The notes: generated from the sequence alone by a model not told the origin. 64,000 nt of DNA from Aliamphritea hakodatensis (GCF_024347195.1 NZ_AP025281.1:4774001-4838000), one strand, 5' to 3'; shown: positions 27,751 to 36,386, numbered from the stretch's first letter. Numbers and translations: made by a program.

Positions 27751-28365
27751 ATGCATATTTCAATTCTCAGCTTCGATGCATTTAATGAACTTGATTCACT
27801 GATTGCGCTGGGCATTCTTAACCGGATTCAGACACCCGGCTGGCGGGTCACCATTGCAGCCCCCACTGCACAGGTGACATCCATGAATGGGGTCACCATG
27901 CACCGCCACATATCTCTCAGCGAAGCAAGTCAGGCAGACGCAGTGATTGTCGGCAGCGGTATGAAGACCCGCGACATTATTCAGGACCCTGAAATCATGT
28001 CGCAATTGCAGCTGGACCCGTCTCGCCAGCTCATCGGCGCACAATGTTCCGGCGCGCTGATACTTGCCAGACTGGGTTTACTCAGCAATATTCCCGCCTG
28101 CACAGACCTGACCACCAAACCCTGGGTGCAGGAAGCCGGGGTTGAGGTGCTCAATCAGGCATTTTTTGCACAGGACAGTATCGCCACCGCCGGCGGATGT
28201 CTGGCATCACAATATCTGGCTTTCTGGCTGATTGCCCGGTTACAGGGAACTGAAGCAGCAAAAGAAGCGATGCATTACGTTGCCCCGGTCGGTGAGAAAG
28301 AAGCGTACGTGCAAAGGGCAATGAACAACATTGTGAACTATTTACCGGACAACACTGACGTGTGA
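27751..28365 (+). CDS. DJ-1/PfpI family protein
   Basis: 204 residues of the class I glutamine amidotransferase-like DJ-1/PfpI fold. The nucleophile elbow is GAQCSGALILARLG with Cys99, and an early Glu is in FNELDSL. Members include isonitrile hydratases, chaperones/glyoxalases and transcription factors; this one lacks an AraC DNA-binding domain. AAGGA lies nine bases before the ATG. Divergent from the MocR-type regulator, which probably controls it. Substrate unknown. Confidence 0.88.
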   Translation: MHISILSFDAFNELDSLIALGILNRIQTPGWRVTIAAPTAQVTSMNGVTMHRHISLSEASQADAVIVGSGMKTRDIIQDPEIMSQLQLDPSRQLIGAQCSGALILARLGLLSNIPACTDLTTKPWVQEAGVEVLNQAFFAQDSIATAGGCLASQYLAFWLIARLQGTEAAKEAMHYVAPVGEKEAYVQRAMNNIVNYLPDNTDV

Positions 28366-28534
28366 TGTCCGCGCAAGAAAGATAATCAGACTTTGCGCCG
28401 GGAGCGGGAAGAAACATCCGCACGCCCATAACGAAAACAAACCTTGCCGGTTGCTTAAAGGGGAAGAAAGCACCGGGAAGGTTTGCAGTAGCAGGGATCC
28501 GTTATATGTTCAGTCCATCCCTGAAAGACTCCGC

Positions 28535-28723
28535 TTAGCTATGATAGGTCGCCACGATGGGTTGCGAACGGCGTGCTTTCCAGGCCACCACCAGTGACAG
28601 GGCTATCATGCCGGCAAATGCCGCACCGACAACCGCCAGTCCTAAAGTGGCAAATCCCACCAGCGCCAGACTGCCAATAATCAGTGAGGCAATCATAACC
28701 AGAATCTTGTTAACAGTTTTCAT
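28535..28723 (-). CDS. Small membrane protein, function unknown
   Basis: 62 residues from the ATG at 28721-28723, chosen because GGAGA sits just upstream; a longer reading to 28810 has no such site. Two close hydrophobic segments cover nearly all of residues 6-50 (ILVMIASLIIGSLALVGFA, then LAVVGAAFAGMIALSLVV). It lies downstream of, and in the same direction as, no clear partner; the histidine kinase gene ends at 28842 on the same strand further upstream. No family recognised. Confidence 0.65.
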   Translation of the reverse strand: MKTVNKILVMIASLIIGSLALVGFATLGLAVVGAAFAGMIALSLVVAWKARRSQPIVATYHS

Positions 28724-28841
28724 ACAGGTCTCCAGTTTGCAGTTAACTCGTCGGGTAATTCCCTTTCGATGAAGCCAGTATGTAACTGCAAACTGACGCT
28801 TACCTGCCACGAAGTTTACATTTTTGTAAACTTTCCGTTTA

Positions 28842-30203
28842 TCACGGCTCAGCGACCGGAAATGCCAGCTGAATTTTAAGCCCTTGCGGACTCTTATCCA
28901 CCCCAGTATCAGTGAGTACTAACTTTGCCTGATGCAACTGAGATATGGTACTGACCAGAGACAACCCCAGCCCACTGCCCGAGGTACTGCGGCTTTTTTC
29001 AAGCCGGTACATCGGTTCCAGCACCCGTGTTCTTTCATGCTCAGGTATACCGGGGCCGTTATCTTCGATTGTCAGCACTCTGCCATGACAGGTAAGCCAG
29101 ATAACACTGTCCGGCGGGGTATGGCGGATCGCATTCTCAATGAGGTTTGCCAGCAACTGAATCAACAGTTCACGGGAGCACAGCACCGCTGTATGCCCCT
29201 TCACATCCAGAATAAGCTGCCGCCCTGAATCCTCTACCACCGGGCTGTATATATCAGCGGTTTCACGCACAATGTCCGCCAGTGGCAACGGCTGAAAACG
29301 TGCCCGGTATTCCCCGGAATTCAGATAGGCGATCCGTAAAATCGCTTCAAAAGTCGCGATCATTTTATCTATCTGCTCGAGTGCAGCCTCGAGCGTCACG
29401 GCATTATCTTCTGCGTCCGGGCTGATCAGCGCCGATTCAAGCCGCGCCCGTAAACGCGCCATAGGCGTCTTCAGATCATGGGCTATATTCGCTGAAAGAT
29501 CCTGCGTCTGTTTAACCAGACTTTCCAGCCGGACCGTGGTCAGATCAATACGCTGTGCCACCAGATCCAGGTCATCCCGGGCTTTCGTCTGATTGATCCG
29601 GGCAGAAAGATCACCCGCGGCAATGGTATCCAGCGTCTGGCTGATCCGGCTATAACGGCGCTGGTTATACAGGCCGATCATCAGCCCCACCACCAGCGTG
29701 ACGACACTGACAATAATACTGACAACAAGATAAGACTGCCCGATACGTTCTAACACGTCATAGCGGTGATCCAGATTGATCGCGACCACCAACTGACCTC
29801 CGGCGGCAGGGGCGTTATAGATACGCCAGCGGCTTTCTTCATCGGAGTGGGTATCCTCAAACTCAATTTCAGACACCCCGGCACGGCGGTATAGTTTCTT
29901 TGAATTGTCGCCAAAAACCTGCTGACGGGCATCGGTAAAACTGGCGAACATCACTGAGCTGTTAGGTAACAGATTGCCCGGTGACGGCTGGTCTTTTAAT
30001 TGCCGGGAAAGTGCCTCATGCCGCAGTTTCAGTTCATCATTGATGCCACTGTCCAGCTCCCGGCTTATCCACTGTGCACTGAACCAGCCGGCAATCATCA
30101 GCACGGCCAGAAACACCAGCGTCAGGAAGGCCGCCTGACGCAACGCCGTCATTTTTTTCAGACGGCGTAACGCATTCAGGTTAACGGGTAAGGTCAACAA
30201 CAT
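28842..30203 (-). CDS. Sensor histidine kinase
   Basis: 453 residues. Helices at about 20-42 and 156-178 enclose a 110-residue periplasmic sensor region. A HAMP domain follows (179-232), then the H-box NIAHDLKTPMARL with His242, and the ATPase domain with NLIENAIRHTPPDS, DNGPGIP and GSGLGLSLVS. Its start overlaps the upstream regulator gene by 23 bases, so the pair is translationally coupled. The signal is unknown; being in one operon with a flavocytochrome reductase suggests redox or metal sensing (inference). Confidence 0.93.
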   Translation of the reverse strand: MLLTLPVNLNALRRLKKMTALRQAAFLTLVFLAVLMIAGWFSAQWISRELDSGINDELKLRHEALSRQLKDQPSPGNLLPNSSVMFASFTDARQQVFGDNSKKLYRRAGVSEIEFEDTHSDEESRWRIYNAPAAGGQLVVAINLDHRYDVLERIGQSYLVVSIIVSVVTLVVGLMIGLYNQRRYSRISQTLDTIAAGDLSARINQTKARDDLDLVAQRIDLTTVRLESLVKQTQDLSANIAHDLKTPMARLRARLESALISPDAEDNAVTLEAALEQIDKMIATFEAILRIAYLNSGEYRARFQPLPLADIVRETADIYSPVVEDSGRQLILDVKGHTAVLCSRELLIQLLANLIENAIRHTPPDSVIWLTCHGRVLTIEDNGPGIPEHERTRVLEPMYRLEKSRSTSGSGLGLSLVSTISQLHQAKLVLTDTGVDKSPQGLKIQLAFPVAEP

Positions 30204-30864
30204 AACCGGCCCCCCGGACTGTCCTGATCAGAGTTTCATCAAAAGGTTTATCAACCTTGGCGCGCAGCCGGCTGATATGGGTTTCCACAACACTGGTGGT
30301 TGGATCAAAACGCAAATCCCAGACCTTTTCCAGAAGCATTGCCTTGGTCTGAATCCGCCCGGGATTACGCAGTAAAATTTCAAGCAGCAAAAACTCTTTG
30401 GTATTCAGCTCAATATTCCTGCCCTGCCGGGTACACTGACGCTTCAGTAAATCGAGCTCCAGATCCCCTGCAGTCAGCATCTGCACAATCTCCTGAGCTC
30501 CGGTCTGAGAGCGGCGGCCCAGCGCATTAATACGCGCTAACAATTCCGTAAAGGCAAACGGTTTGGCCAGATAATCATCGCTGCCCGCATCCAGCCCCTG
30601 AACTCTGCACTCCACATCCCCCAGCGCCGACAGTATCAGTACCGGCACATTATTCTTGGCGGCACGCATCGCCTTCAGCACCGACAGACCATCCAGCCCC
30701 GGCGTCATTCTGTCGAGAAGTACCACGTCATACTCTTGTGTTGTTACTGCTGCCAGCGCATGGCGACCATCTTCCAGCCAGTCAACCACATGACCGGCAT
30801 CCGTAAGACCGGTCTGAATCCAGTTGCCCAGTTCGGAATCATCTTCAAGTACGAGAATACGCAT
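30181..30864 (-). CDS. OmpR-family response regulator
   Basis: 227 residues. Receiver domain with acidic pair in EDDS, phospho-acceptor Asp51 (VVLLDRMTPG), and a conserved Lys in YLAKPFAF. The C-terminal winged helix (about 130-225) has the typical TKEFLLLEILLRNPG and VVETHISRLRAKVD. It overlaps the reductase gene upstream by 20 bases and the kinase gene downstream by 23 bases. Confidence 0.94.
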   Translation of the reverse strand: MRILVLEDDSELGNWIQTGLTDAGHVVDWLEDGRHALAAVTTQEYDVVLLDRMTPGLDGLSVLKAMRAAKNNVPVLILSALGDVECRVQGLDAGSDDYLAKPFAFTELLARINALGRRSQTGAQEIVQMLTAGDLELDLLKRQCTRQGRNIELNTKEFLLLEILLRNPGRIQTKAMLLEKVWDLRFDPTTSVVETHISRLRAKVDKPFDETLIRTVRGAGYVVDLTR

Positions 30865-32164
30865 TTATCTGCCCTTTTATATATCGGCTAATCCGGTGCA
30901 TACCCACAGGTAACAACCTGTGAGGCAACGATGGTAGGTTTATAGCACTGCGGAAGTCAAAATCTTCATGGTATACCGAATGCCCGGGGGCGCGCCGCTG
31001 CCACAGCGGTATCAGCATTTTCTTCAGTGAAGCCGGGCCACAGATATACAGATCCGCCTGCCACCAGCAATCGGGCATACTGTTCAGGCTATCGGCATTC
31101 AGACGCTGATCCGACGTAAACACATGCAGGCTGAATTGCGGCAAACGCTGCTCATGCGCTTTCAGTTCCTGCAGCACAGACGCGTCGTTCACGGCGTCAC
31201 AACAATACAGCAGATCAATTTTAGCGCCCGCATCAGCCGACATAGCATCAAGGCTGGCCAGAAACGGCGTAATCCCTACCCCGGCGGCGGTCCACACCTG
31301 GGCCTGACGGCGTTCAGCGGTTGCCGGCTGAAACCGGCCGGCAACCTCCTTAAGCAGTACCCGGTCGCCCAACGCAATCTCTTTGTTCAGCTGCCGGGTA
31401 AAATCACCTGAAGCATTAATGATGAAACGTGCTATTCCTGTTCCCGGCGCAGAAGCAAAACTGAACGGATGATACTCATCCAACCCTGGCCGCTTAACCG
31501 CCAAATTAACAAACTGGCCCGGCTGCCAGCTGAAATCAGCCGGCACCCGCAGGGTGACATCTGTCCTTCCTGAAGTTTTATCCAGCGCAACAACCCTTGC
31601 CTCCACTTCACCTCCTGCGCGTCGGTATAAGGTTGCCAGCCAGCCGGCCACTCCCACCAGACTCACCCCCAGCAAAGCCTGCCATGCATGACTGTCGGCA
31701 CTGAAAGGCAAGGCAGAGAATAAGCTGTGGAAAACAGTGATCAGATACACCGGCCCCATTAACAGATGGCTTTTCTTCCACCAGTGATAAGGCACCAGCT
31801 TCAGCGCAGAAACCGCAGCAAGGCTCAGCAAGGCTATTGCGGCGAACTCACCAGTCTCTCCGGCAATATCTGCCAGTAAAGGCACCGCACCTTCCAGGCC
31901 TTCTTCAGCCAGCGGCCAGTGAATGACCGTACCGGTTAAAGCCCCGTAACCCAGCCAGCGGTGCAAGCGGTAAGACCGGTCCGGCCCACCACATACTTTA
32001 TCCAGCCAGCGCCACCGCGCTGCCAGGCAGACACTCAGTGCCATACAGCTCAGAGCAACGCTTCCCGTCAGCGCAGCCAACAGATTATCAGCGGGAACAC
32101 TGTGATACAGCACCCCCAGATGCAGGCCGATAAAGCCAATAACAAATAAAGCACGTTTCAACAT
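30845..32164 (-). CDS. Ferric-reductase-like flavocytochrome (FRE/NOX type)
   Basis: 439 residues. The N-terminal half has about six helices with paired histidines likely binding haem b (LHRWLGYGALTGTVIHW and HWWKKSHLLM...TVFHSLF). The C-terminal half is a ferredoxin-reductase module: FAD-binding HPFSFASAPG near residue 230, NAD(P)-binding GVGITPFLASLDAM near 300, and CGPASLKKML near 383. Such proteins move electrons from NAD(P)H across the membrane to iron, copper or oxygen. First gene of an operon with the two-component system; substrate unknown. Confidence 0.88.
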   Translation of the reverse strand: MLKRALFVIGFIGLHLGVLYHSVPADNLLAALTGSVALSCMALSVCLAARWRWLDKVCGGPDRSYRLHRWLGYGALTGTVIHWPLAEEGLEGAVPLLADIAGETGEFAAIALLSLAAVSALKLVPYHWWKKSHLLMGPVYLITVFHSLFSALPFSADSHAWQALLGVSLVGVAGWLATLYRRAGGEVEARVVALDKTSGRTDVTLRVPADFSWQPGQFVNLAVKRPGLDEYHPFSFASAPGTGIARFIINASGDFTRQLNKEIALGDRVLLKEVAGRFQPATAERRQAQVWTAAGVGITPFLASLDAMSADAGAKIDLLYCCDAVNDASVLQELKAHEQRLPQFSLHVFTSDQRLNADSLNSMPDCWWQADLYICGPASLKKMLIPLWQRRAPGHSVYHEDFDFRSAINLPSLPHRLLPVGMHRISRYIKGQINAYSRT

Positions 32165-32594
32165 CTTTTAACCCTCAGAAGTTTATCTGAAGATTAAGTG
32201 GCGCAACTTTAGAGAGGCTGTCATCAAACTTACAAAAATGTCAGGTTAAGCAACAGCAGGACATACACACCCAACGCATCGGTCAGTTAAATAACATTCT
32301 GCTTTTCGACACAACACCCCAGAATTCAAACATAAACCGGACATCTGAAACCCGGAAAGCAGCGACAAAACTCACAGAAAAAGGAAGTTGCAGAGCAGAT
32401 GGGACTTACTGATTACAGATCAACGGCCCTACCCCACGCCACAGACAGTTAGCGAAGAACGTTGAAATGAATGACTACCCTATACTGTAAACGGACGGTG
32501 TTATACATAACCACCTCCGGTGGAAAAACAGACGGTGTAGATCATTGCCCACAAAGATGGCAAACAACGATATCCGGCCGGGTAACAGAATCTT
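32165..32594. other. Intergenic region with a tRNA-like relic
   Basis: About 430 bases without a supported gene between divergent genes. A 17-base stretch at 32401-32417 matches, with one mismatch, the inner part of tRNA-Thr(TGT) read on the plus strand, and a looser match continues for about 15 bases. A short palindrome CCACC-TCC-GGTGG is at 32511-32523, ahead of the TetR-like gene, and may be an operator. Confidence 0.5.
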
Positions 32595-33164
32595 ATGAAT
32601 AAAATGTCAGACGCCAGCCATATACTCAACGCAGCACTAGAGCTGGCGCAGGCGCAGGATAACTGGTACGACCTCAGCCTTGTGGAGCTGGCGGACCGCT
32701 GCAACACGTCAATACCAGAGATTCACAGCCACTTTGCCGATACCAACGCAATAGCTGATGCCTGGTTTGCACAGGCACTCGAAGCCATGCTGTTTCCGGG
32801 ACCTGATAACATTGATCACCTGCCCGCCATAATCCGCCTGGAACACATAATCTGGCGCTGGTTTGAAGCGCTCGCGCCTTATCACAGCGTGACGGCTCAG
32901 ATGTTAAAATCGAAGCTGCATCCACCACACATCCATCACTGGGCCCCCATGGTTTTTGATCTTTCACGCCTGGTACAGCTGTGGCGTGATATGGCAGGGC
33001 TACGGGCGGGTGGACGGCGCAGACAGGCTGAGGAAATTATCCTGACAGGTATTTTCCTGATTACCTTAAGCGCCTGGTGCAGGGATAACAGCCCGCAACA
33101 GTCTGACGCCCATTCCCGGCTGTTGAATCTGCTGGCAAGAGCCGAGAAACTCGGCCAGTTCTGA
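32595..33164 (+). CDS. TetR-like helix-turn-helix protein
   Basis: 189 residues. The first ~50 residues look like a TetR DNA-binding domain (ILNAALELAQAQDNW, then LADRCNTSIPEIHSHFAD, the usual HTH spacing). The rest is helical. It is convergent with an ABC1-kinase gene 54 bases away. The TetR-like fold is also shared by the ubiquinone protein COQ9, so a role beside the UbiB-like kinase rather than in transcription is conceivable; this is speculation. No strong ribosome-binding site before either ATG (32595 or 32604). Confidence 0.75.
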   Translation: MNKMSDASHILNAALELAQAQDNWYDLSLVELADRCNTSIPEIHSHFADTNAIADAWFAQALEAMLFPGPDNIDHLPAIIRLEHIIWRWFEALAPYHSVTAQMLKSKLHPPHIHHWAPMVFDLSRLVQLWRDMAGLRAGGRRRQAEEIILTGIFLITLSAWCRDNSPQQSDAHSRLLNLLARAEKLGQF

Positions 33165-33217
33165 CTCACTGAAAAAAACAGCTCAAGGCACAGCCTGGAT
33201 GGCACATAATACAGCGG

Positions 33218-34525
33218 CTACTTAATATAAGGGGCGATCAGTGCACCTATATCTACCTGCGCACGCAAACGGGCACATAGCAGGTAAGTACCTGCAAATT
33301 TACGGTGCAAAAAGAGCACATCACTGGACGGCAAATGCATGTAACGCTGATGCAGCCGTAAAGATATTGCCTGCTCAGCAACTCTCCGCGACAGGTCAGA
33401 ACGGCCAAAATCAAAGATCCCCTTTTCCCGCATAGGCTCAGTCACGGTATAGATCATCCTGCATACCCCCTGGCGGTATAGCTTTGCTTCATCCCCGCGC
33501 AAATAACCAAGTTCTGTGGCATAAGTTTCAATGGCAGCAAAATCGTCCCTGCTTGCAGTGCTCATCAATTGATTCAGTGTCGCAATAAAGTTTGTGGGAT
33601 AGTGCCGTGTTGCTCCAAAATCAAGAAGACCTATACGCCCCTGACCTGGCTGATAACGGTAATTACTGAAATTAGCGTCGGTTTGTACCAAGCCCCATTC
33701 GAATACTTCTCTTAACAGCAGAGTCAGCAGACGTGTGGCTATTTGATTGCGGACCGAATCCGGCCCGGTAACAAGCGTTTCAATCGGGACACCCGGGACA
33801 AATGACATGCTTAGCACTTGCGCGGTACTTCGTGACCGATCCACGACGGGAAGCTCGAAATTGACATCATCTCCCAAGTAACGCTGATATTCTGCAATGT
33901 TGCCTGCTTCAGCCAAATAATCGGCTTCCTGATGCAATTGCAGCTTAGCGTCTTCCAGCAGAGGTGTAATATTATAATGCTTGGGCACCAGCCGCAGAAT
34001 TTTGAAAAGGCCTGCTACATTATTAACGTCACTGTCGATACTGTCGCGAATCCCGGGATACTGGATTTTTATGGCAAGGTGTTGACCATCTTTGCTTCTG
34101 GCTTCATGTACCTGGCCTATAGATGCCGCGGCAAGCGGAGTAAAAGAGAACTGTTCAAAATCATCTTCCCACCTCTTCCCCCAGGCATTCTGCAGAACGT
34201 TTACCACTTGCTCCCGTGGCATTGAAGAAGCACTCTCACGCAGCCTTGCCAGAATATCGGTCAGCTCTGCAGGAAGGTAATCACCAGCTTCCATAGAAAG
34301 TAACTGACCAACTTTCATCGCAGCACCGCGCATCTCAGACAGTCTTTCAGTCAAATGCCTGGCATTCGCCGGTGTCAGCAGGAGATCTGAAACTCTGGGC
34401 GGTTTCCCTGCCAACAGTTGGCTTGCCCCTTCATAGACCATTTCGCCAGCAATCCCTCCAACAAGACGGCCCAGCTTTAATATACGACCAGTTCTGCCTG
34501 CCGGTAACTTTTTATCTCTGGCCAA
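33218..34525 (-). CDS. ABC1/AarF (UbiB-like) atypical kinase
   Basis: 435 residues of the ADCK/UbiB family, atypical kinases or ATPases linked to isoprenoid-lipid biology. Visible signatures: KxGQ motif in GAAMKVGQLLSME near residue 70, the ATP-binding Lys in AIKIQYPG, QTD motif in LVQTDANFSNYRY, and DFG in IGLLDFGATRHY. No C-terminal membrane helix typical of E. coli UbiB is seen, and ubiquinone genes are not adjacent, so it is not called ubiB. Convergent with a TetR-like gene. Confidence 0.88.
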   Translation of the reverse strand: MARDKKLPAGRTGRILKLGRLVGGIAGEMVYEGASQLLAGKPPRVSDLLLTPANARHLTERLSEMRGAAMKVGQLLSMEAGDYLPAELTDILARLRESASSMPREQVVNVLQNAWGKRWEDDFEQFSFTPLAAASIGQVHEARSKDGQHLAIKIQYPGIRDSIDSDVNNVAGLFKILRLVPKHYNITPLLEDAKLQLHQEADYLAEAGNIAEYQRYLGDDVNFELPVVDRSRSTAQVLSMSFVPGVPIETLVTGPDSVRNQIATRLLTLLLREVFEWGLVQTDANFSNYRYQPGQGRIGLLDFGATRHYPTNFIATLNQLMSTASRDDFAAIETYATELGYLRGDEAKLYRQGVCRMIYTVTEPMREKGIFDFGRSDLSRRVAEQAISLRLHQRYMHLPSSDVLFLHRKFAGTYLLCARLRAQVDIGALIAPYIK

Positions 34526-34819
34526 AACAAATCACCCTTCCAGCTGTTAGGGAATCCGTTAAAAGTACGCAGGTAAGACGTATTGCCAGTCAACAGATCC
34601 TGTTGCACAGTATAGGAAACCATACCAGAACCATGAAGGAGCCTGCTTTATACAGCCCGTGAATAACCAACAGCCAGAAGATCCTTCATTCAGAACACCC
34701 GGATACTGAGGAACGGCTGCGGTAAAGAACAAGTACCCGTAATCCAGCTGAGCAGAATCACAAGTGCCAGAAAACAAAAAAAAACCGCACTCTTTAACTG
34801 AGAAATGCGAGGCTTAAAG

Positions 34820-34885
34820 TGGCGGAACGGACGGGACTCGAACCCGCGACCCGTTGACCTGAACAGATGACAGGCAGGTATTCTT
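34820..34885 (-). pseudogene. tRNA-Asp relic
   Basis: Read on the minus strand, the 3' 32 bases (T-arm, acceptor 3' strand and CCA) are identical to the intact tRNA-Asp next door, as is a second 17-base block (34868-34884) covering the 5' half of the anticodon arm. Between them 16 unrelated bases replace 7, and the D-arm and 5' acceptor strand are missing. It cannot fold as a tRNA. Confidence 0.85.
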
Positions 34886-34905
34886 TATAAACCTAAAAGA
34901 AAAAG

Positions 34906-34982
34906 TGGCGGAACGGACGGGACTCGAACCCGCGACCCCCTGCGTGACAGGCAGGTATTCTAACCAACTGAACTACCGCTCC
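34906..34982 (-). tRNA. tRNA-Asp (GTC)
   Basis: A 77-base cloverleaf. Acceptor GGAGCGG pairs with CCGTTCC (one G-T), encoded CCA, anticodon loop CTGTCAC (GTC). Part of an Arg-Thr-Asp transcript. Confidence 0.97.
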
Positions 34983-35016
34983 GCAGCGGTCTGCCCTGAG
35001 ACTTCAGAAGCAGAAA

Positions 35017-35092
<76 letters not shown>

Positions 35093-35119
35093 TAAGGCTT
35101 CACACTGTGTGTGAATAAT

Positions 35120-35196
35120 TGGCGCGCCCGGAGGGATTCGAACCCCCGACCAACAGGATCGGAACCTGCTACTCTATCCAGCTGAGCTACGGGCGC
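35120..35196 (-). tRNA. tRNA-Arg (CCG)
   Basis: A 77-base cloverleaf. Acceptor GCGCCCG, anticodon loop TTCCGAT (CCG), encoded CCA. First gene of the cluster after the promoter at 35224-35252. Confidence 0.95.
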
Positions 35197-35223
35197 ATCA
35201 ATGCGGCTTTCGACGCGGGCTGT

Positions 35224-35252
35224 ATATTACCGATGATGCTCAGGGCTGTCTA
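35224..35252 (-). promoter_or_regulatory. Promoter of the Arg-Thr-Asp tRNA cluster
   Basis: On the minus strand TAGACA and TAATAT are separated by 17 bases. A G/C-rich stretch (CAGCCCGCG) follows the -10, typical of stable-RNA promoters under stringent control. The -10 is 27 bases before tRNA-Arg. Confidence 0.6.
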
Positions 35253-35372
35253 TCTATAATCGGGATATTCTTCATCAAAAAATCACAAAAAATAGAATTT
35301 TGCCTGCTGGCCGGTTAATGACTAGGCTTAAGGATACTCTGTAGTAATTTGAAGGTCATGGAGGGACTACAG

Positions 35373-36386
35373 ATGAACTCCATCAGAAATAAACAGGCAG
35401 GCCTCACAACAGTTGAATATGCACTGATCGCCGCACTGTTGTCTGTTGGAATTGTCGGCAGTTTTACCCAGCTTGGAAACTCCGTTGGCAGCACTGTCGA
35501 TGATCTGGTTGCTGCTGTTGACACTGGTTCCGGTGGTTCAGGCTCAGGTGGTTCAGGCTCAGGTGGCTCAGGTTCAGGTGGCTCCGGTTCAGGTGGCTCC
35601 GGTTCTGGCGGTTCAGGATCTGGTAGCTCAGGTTCCGGCGGCTCCGGTTCCGGTGGTTCGGGGTCAGTTGGTTCTGGTGGCTCGGGATCTGGCGGCTCTG
35701 GTTCTGGTGGCTCGGGATCTGGCGGCTCTGGTTCTGGTGGTTCTAGTGGTTCTGGTAGTTCTGGTGGCTCGGGATCTGGTGGATCAGGTTCAGGCAGCTC
35801 CGGTTCCGGTGGCTCGGGATCCGGCGGATCTGGCTCCGGTGGTTCTGGTGGCTCCGGTTCAGGTGGTTCAGGTGGTTCAGGTGGCTCGGGATCTGGAAGC
35901 TCCGGTCCCGGTGGTTCTGATAGCTCAGGATCAGGTAGCTCCGGTTCTGGCAATAACGCAACCGGCTACGCAAGTTCAGGCAGCGCCGGCGCAGGCAGTT
36001 CGGGCTCCGGTGGCTCCGGTGGTTCGGGCTCCGGAGGATCGGGTTCCGGTGGTTCCGGTGGTTCCGGCTATAGCCCGGGCAATTCAGGCAACAACGTGAC
36101 CGGCAACGGCAGTCCGGATTATTTAGCCTTTGTTGAAACAAACCACAGCGGCATAGCTACTGGCTATTCAGGCCTCCCTGACTCATCGCCCTTAAATAAG
36201 CAGGTCAGGCAGACAAATAGTGTCAGTGAAGAAGCAATTCCCGCATCAGGAACCGTCATACAGGAAGAGACTAAATGGCTCTGGGGCATACTGATACCAC
36301 TGTTACTGTTAGCCATTATTTACTTTGTAAAACGGCTCATCAGCGGCAAATCTGTGCATCACCCCAGCAAAGCTGACTCTGGCTGA
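35373..36386 (+). CDS. Flp-type prepilin head fused to a long Gly-Ser repeat and a C-terminal membrane helix
   Basis: 337 residues starting at the ATG at 35373, seven bases after GGAGGG; an earlier ATG at 35349 lacks a site. The head is a Flp/Tad prepilin: leader to Gly10, then LTTVEYALIAALLSVGIVG with Glu at +5 and Tyr at +6, a prepilin-peptidase (TadV-like) substrate. From about residue 52 to 225 the protein is almost pure Gly and Ser in GSGGSGSGG units. A short unique region follows (about 235-300), then a second helix (WLWGILIPLLLLAIIYFV) and a basic tail. Normal Flp pilins are ~50-80 residues. No tad genes are near. It could be an anchored surface filament or tether; this is inference. 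Confidence 0.85.
   Translation: MNSIRNKQAGLTTVEYALIAALLSVGIVGSFTQLGNSVGSTVDDLVAAVDTGSGGSGSGGSGSGGSGSGGSGSGGSGSGGSGSGSSGSGGSGSGGSGSVGSGGSGSGGSGSGGSGSGGSGSGGSSGSGSSGGSGSGGSGSGSSGSGGSGSGGSGSGGSGGSGSGGSGGSGGSGSGSSGPGGSDSSGSGSSGSGNNATGYASSGSAGAGSSGSGGSGGSGSGGSGSGGSGGSGYSPGNSGNNVTGNGSPDYLAFVETNHSGIATGYSGLPDSSPLNKQVRQTNSVSEEAIPASGTVIQEETKWLWGILIPLLLLAIIYFVKRLISGKSVHHPSKADSG

Noticed and set aside
30300..30530. 76-codon plus-strand frame opposite the response regulator
   Set aside because: Shadow frame; the regulator gene on the other strand has complete receiver and winged-helix motifs.
35315..35953. Long minus-strand open frame of Pro-Glu-Pro/Asp-Pro repeats (212 codons)
   Set aside because: It is the exact antisense of the Gly-Ser repeat; repeated triplet structure keeps all frames open. 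No ribosome-binding site and no unique region, while the plus frame has a pilin head and a good GGAGGG site.
35446..36099. Second plus-strand frame of Val-Ala-Pro-Gln repeats across the same region
   Set aside because: Shadow frame of the Gly-Ser coding repeat, lacking a start site and any independent domain.
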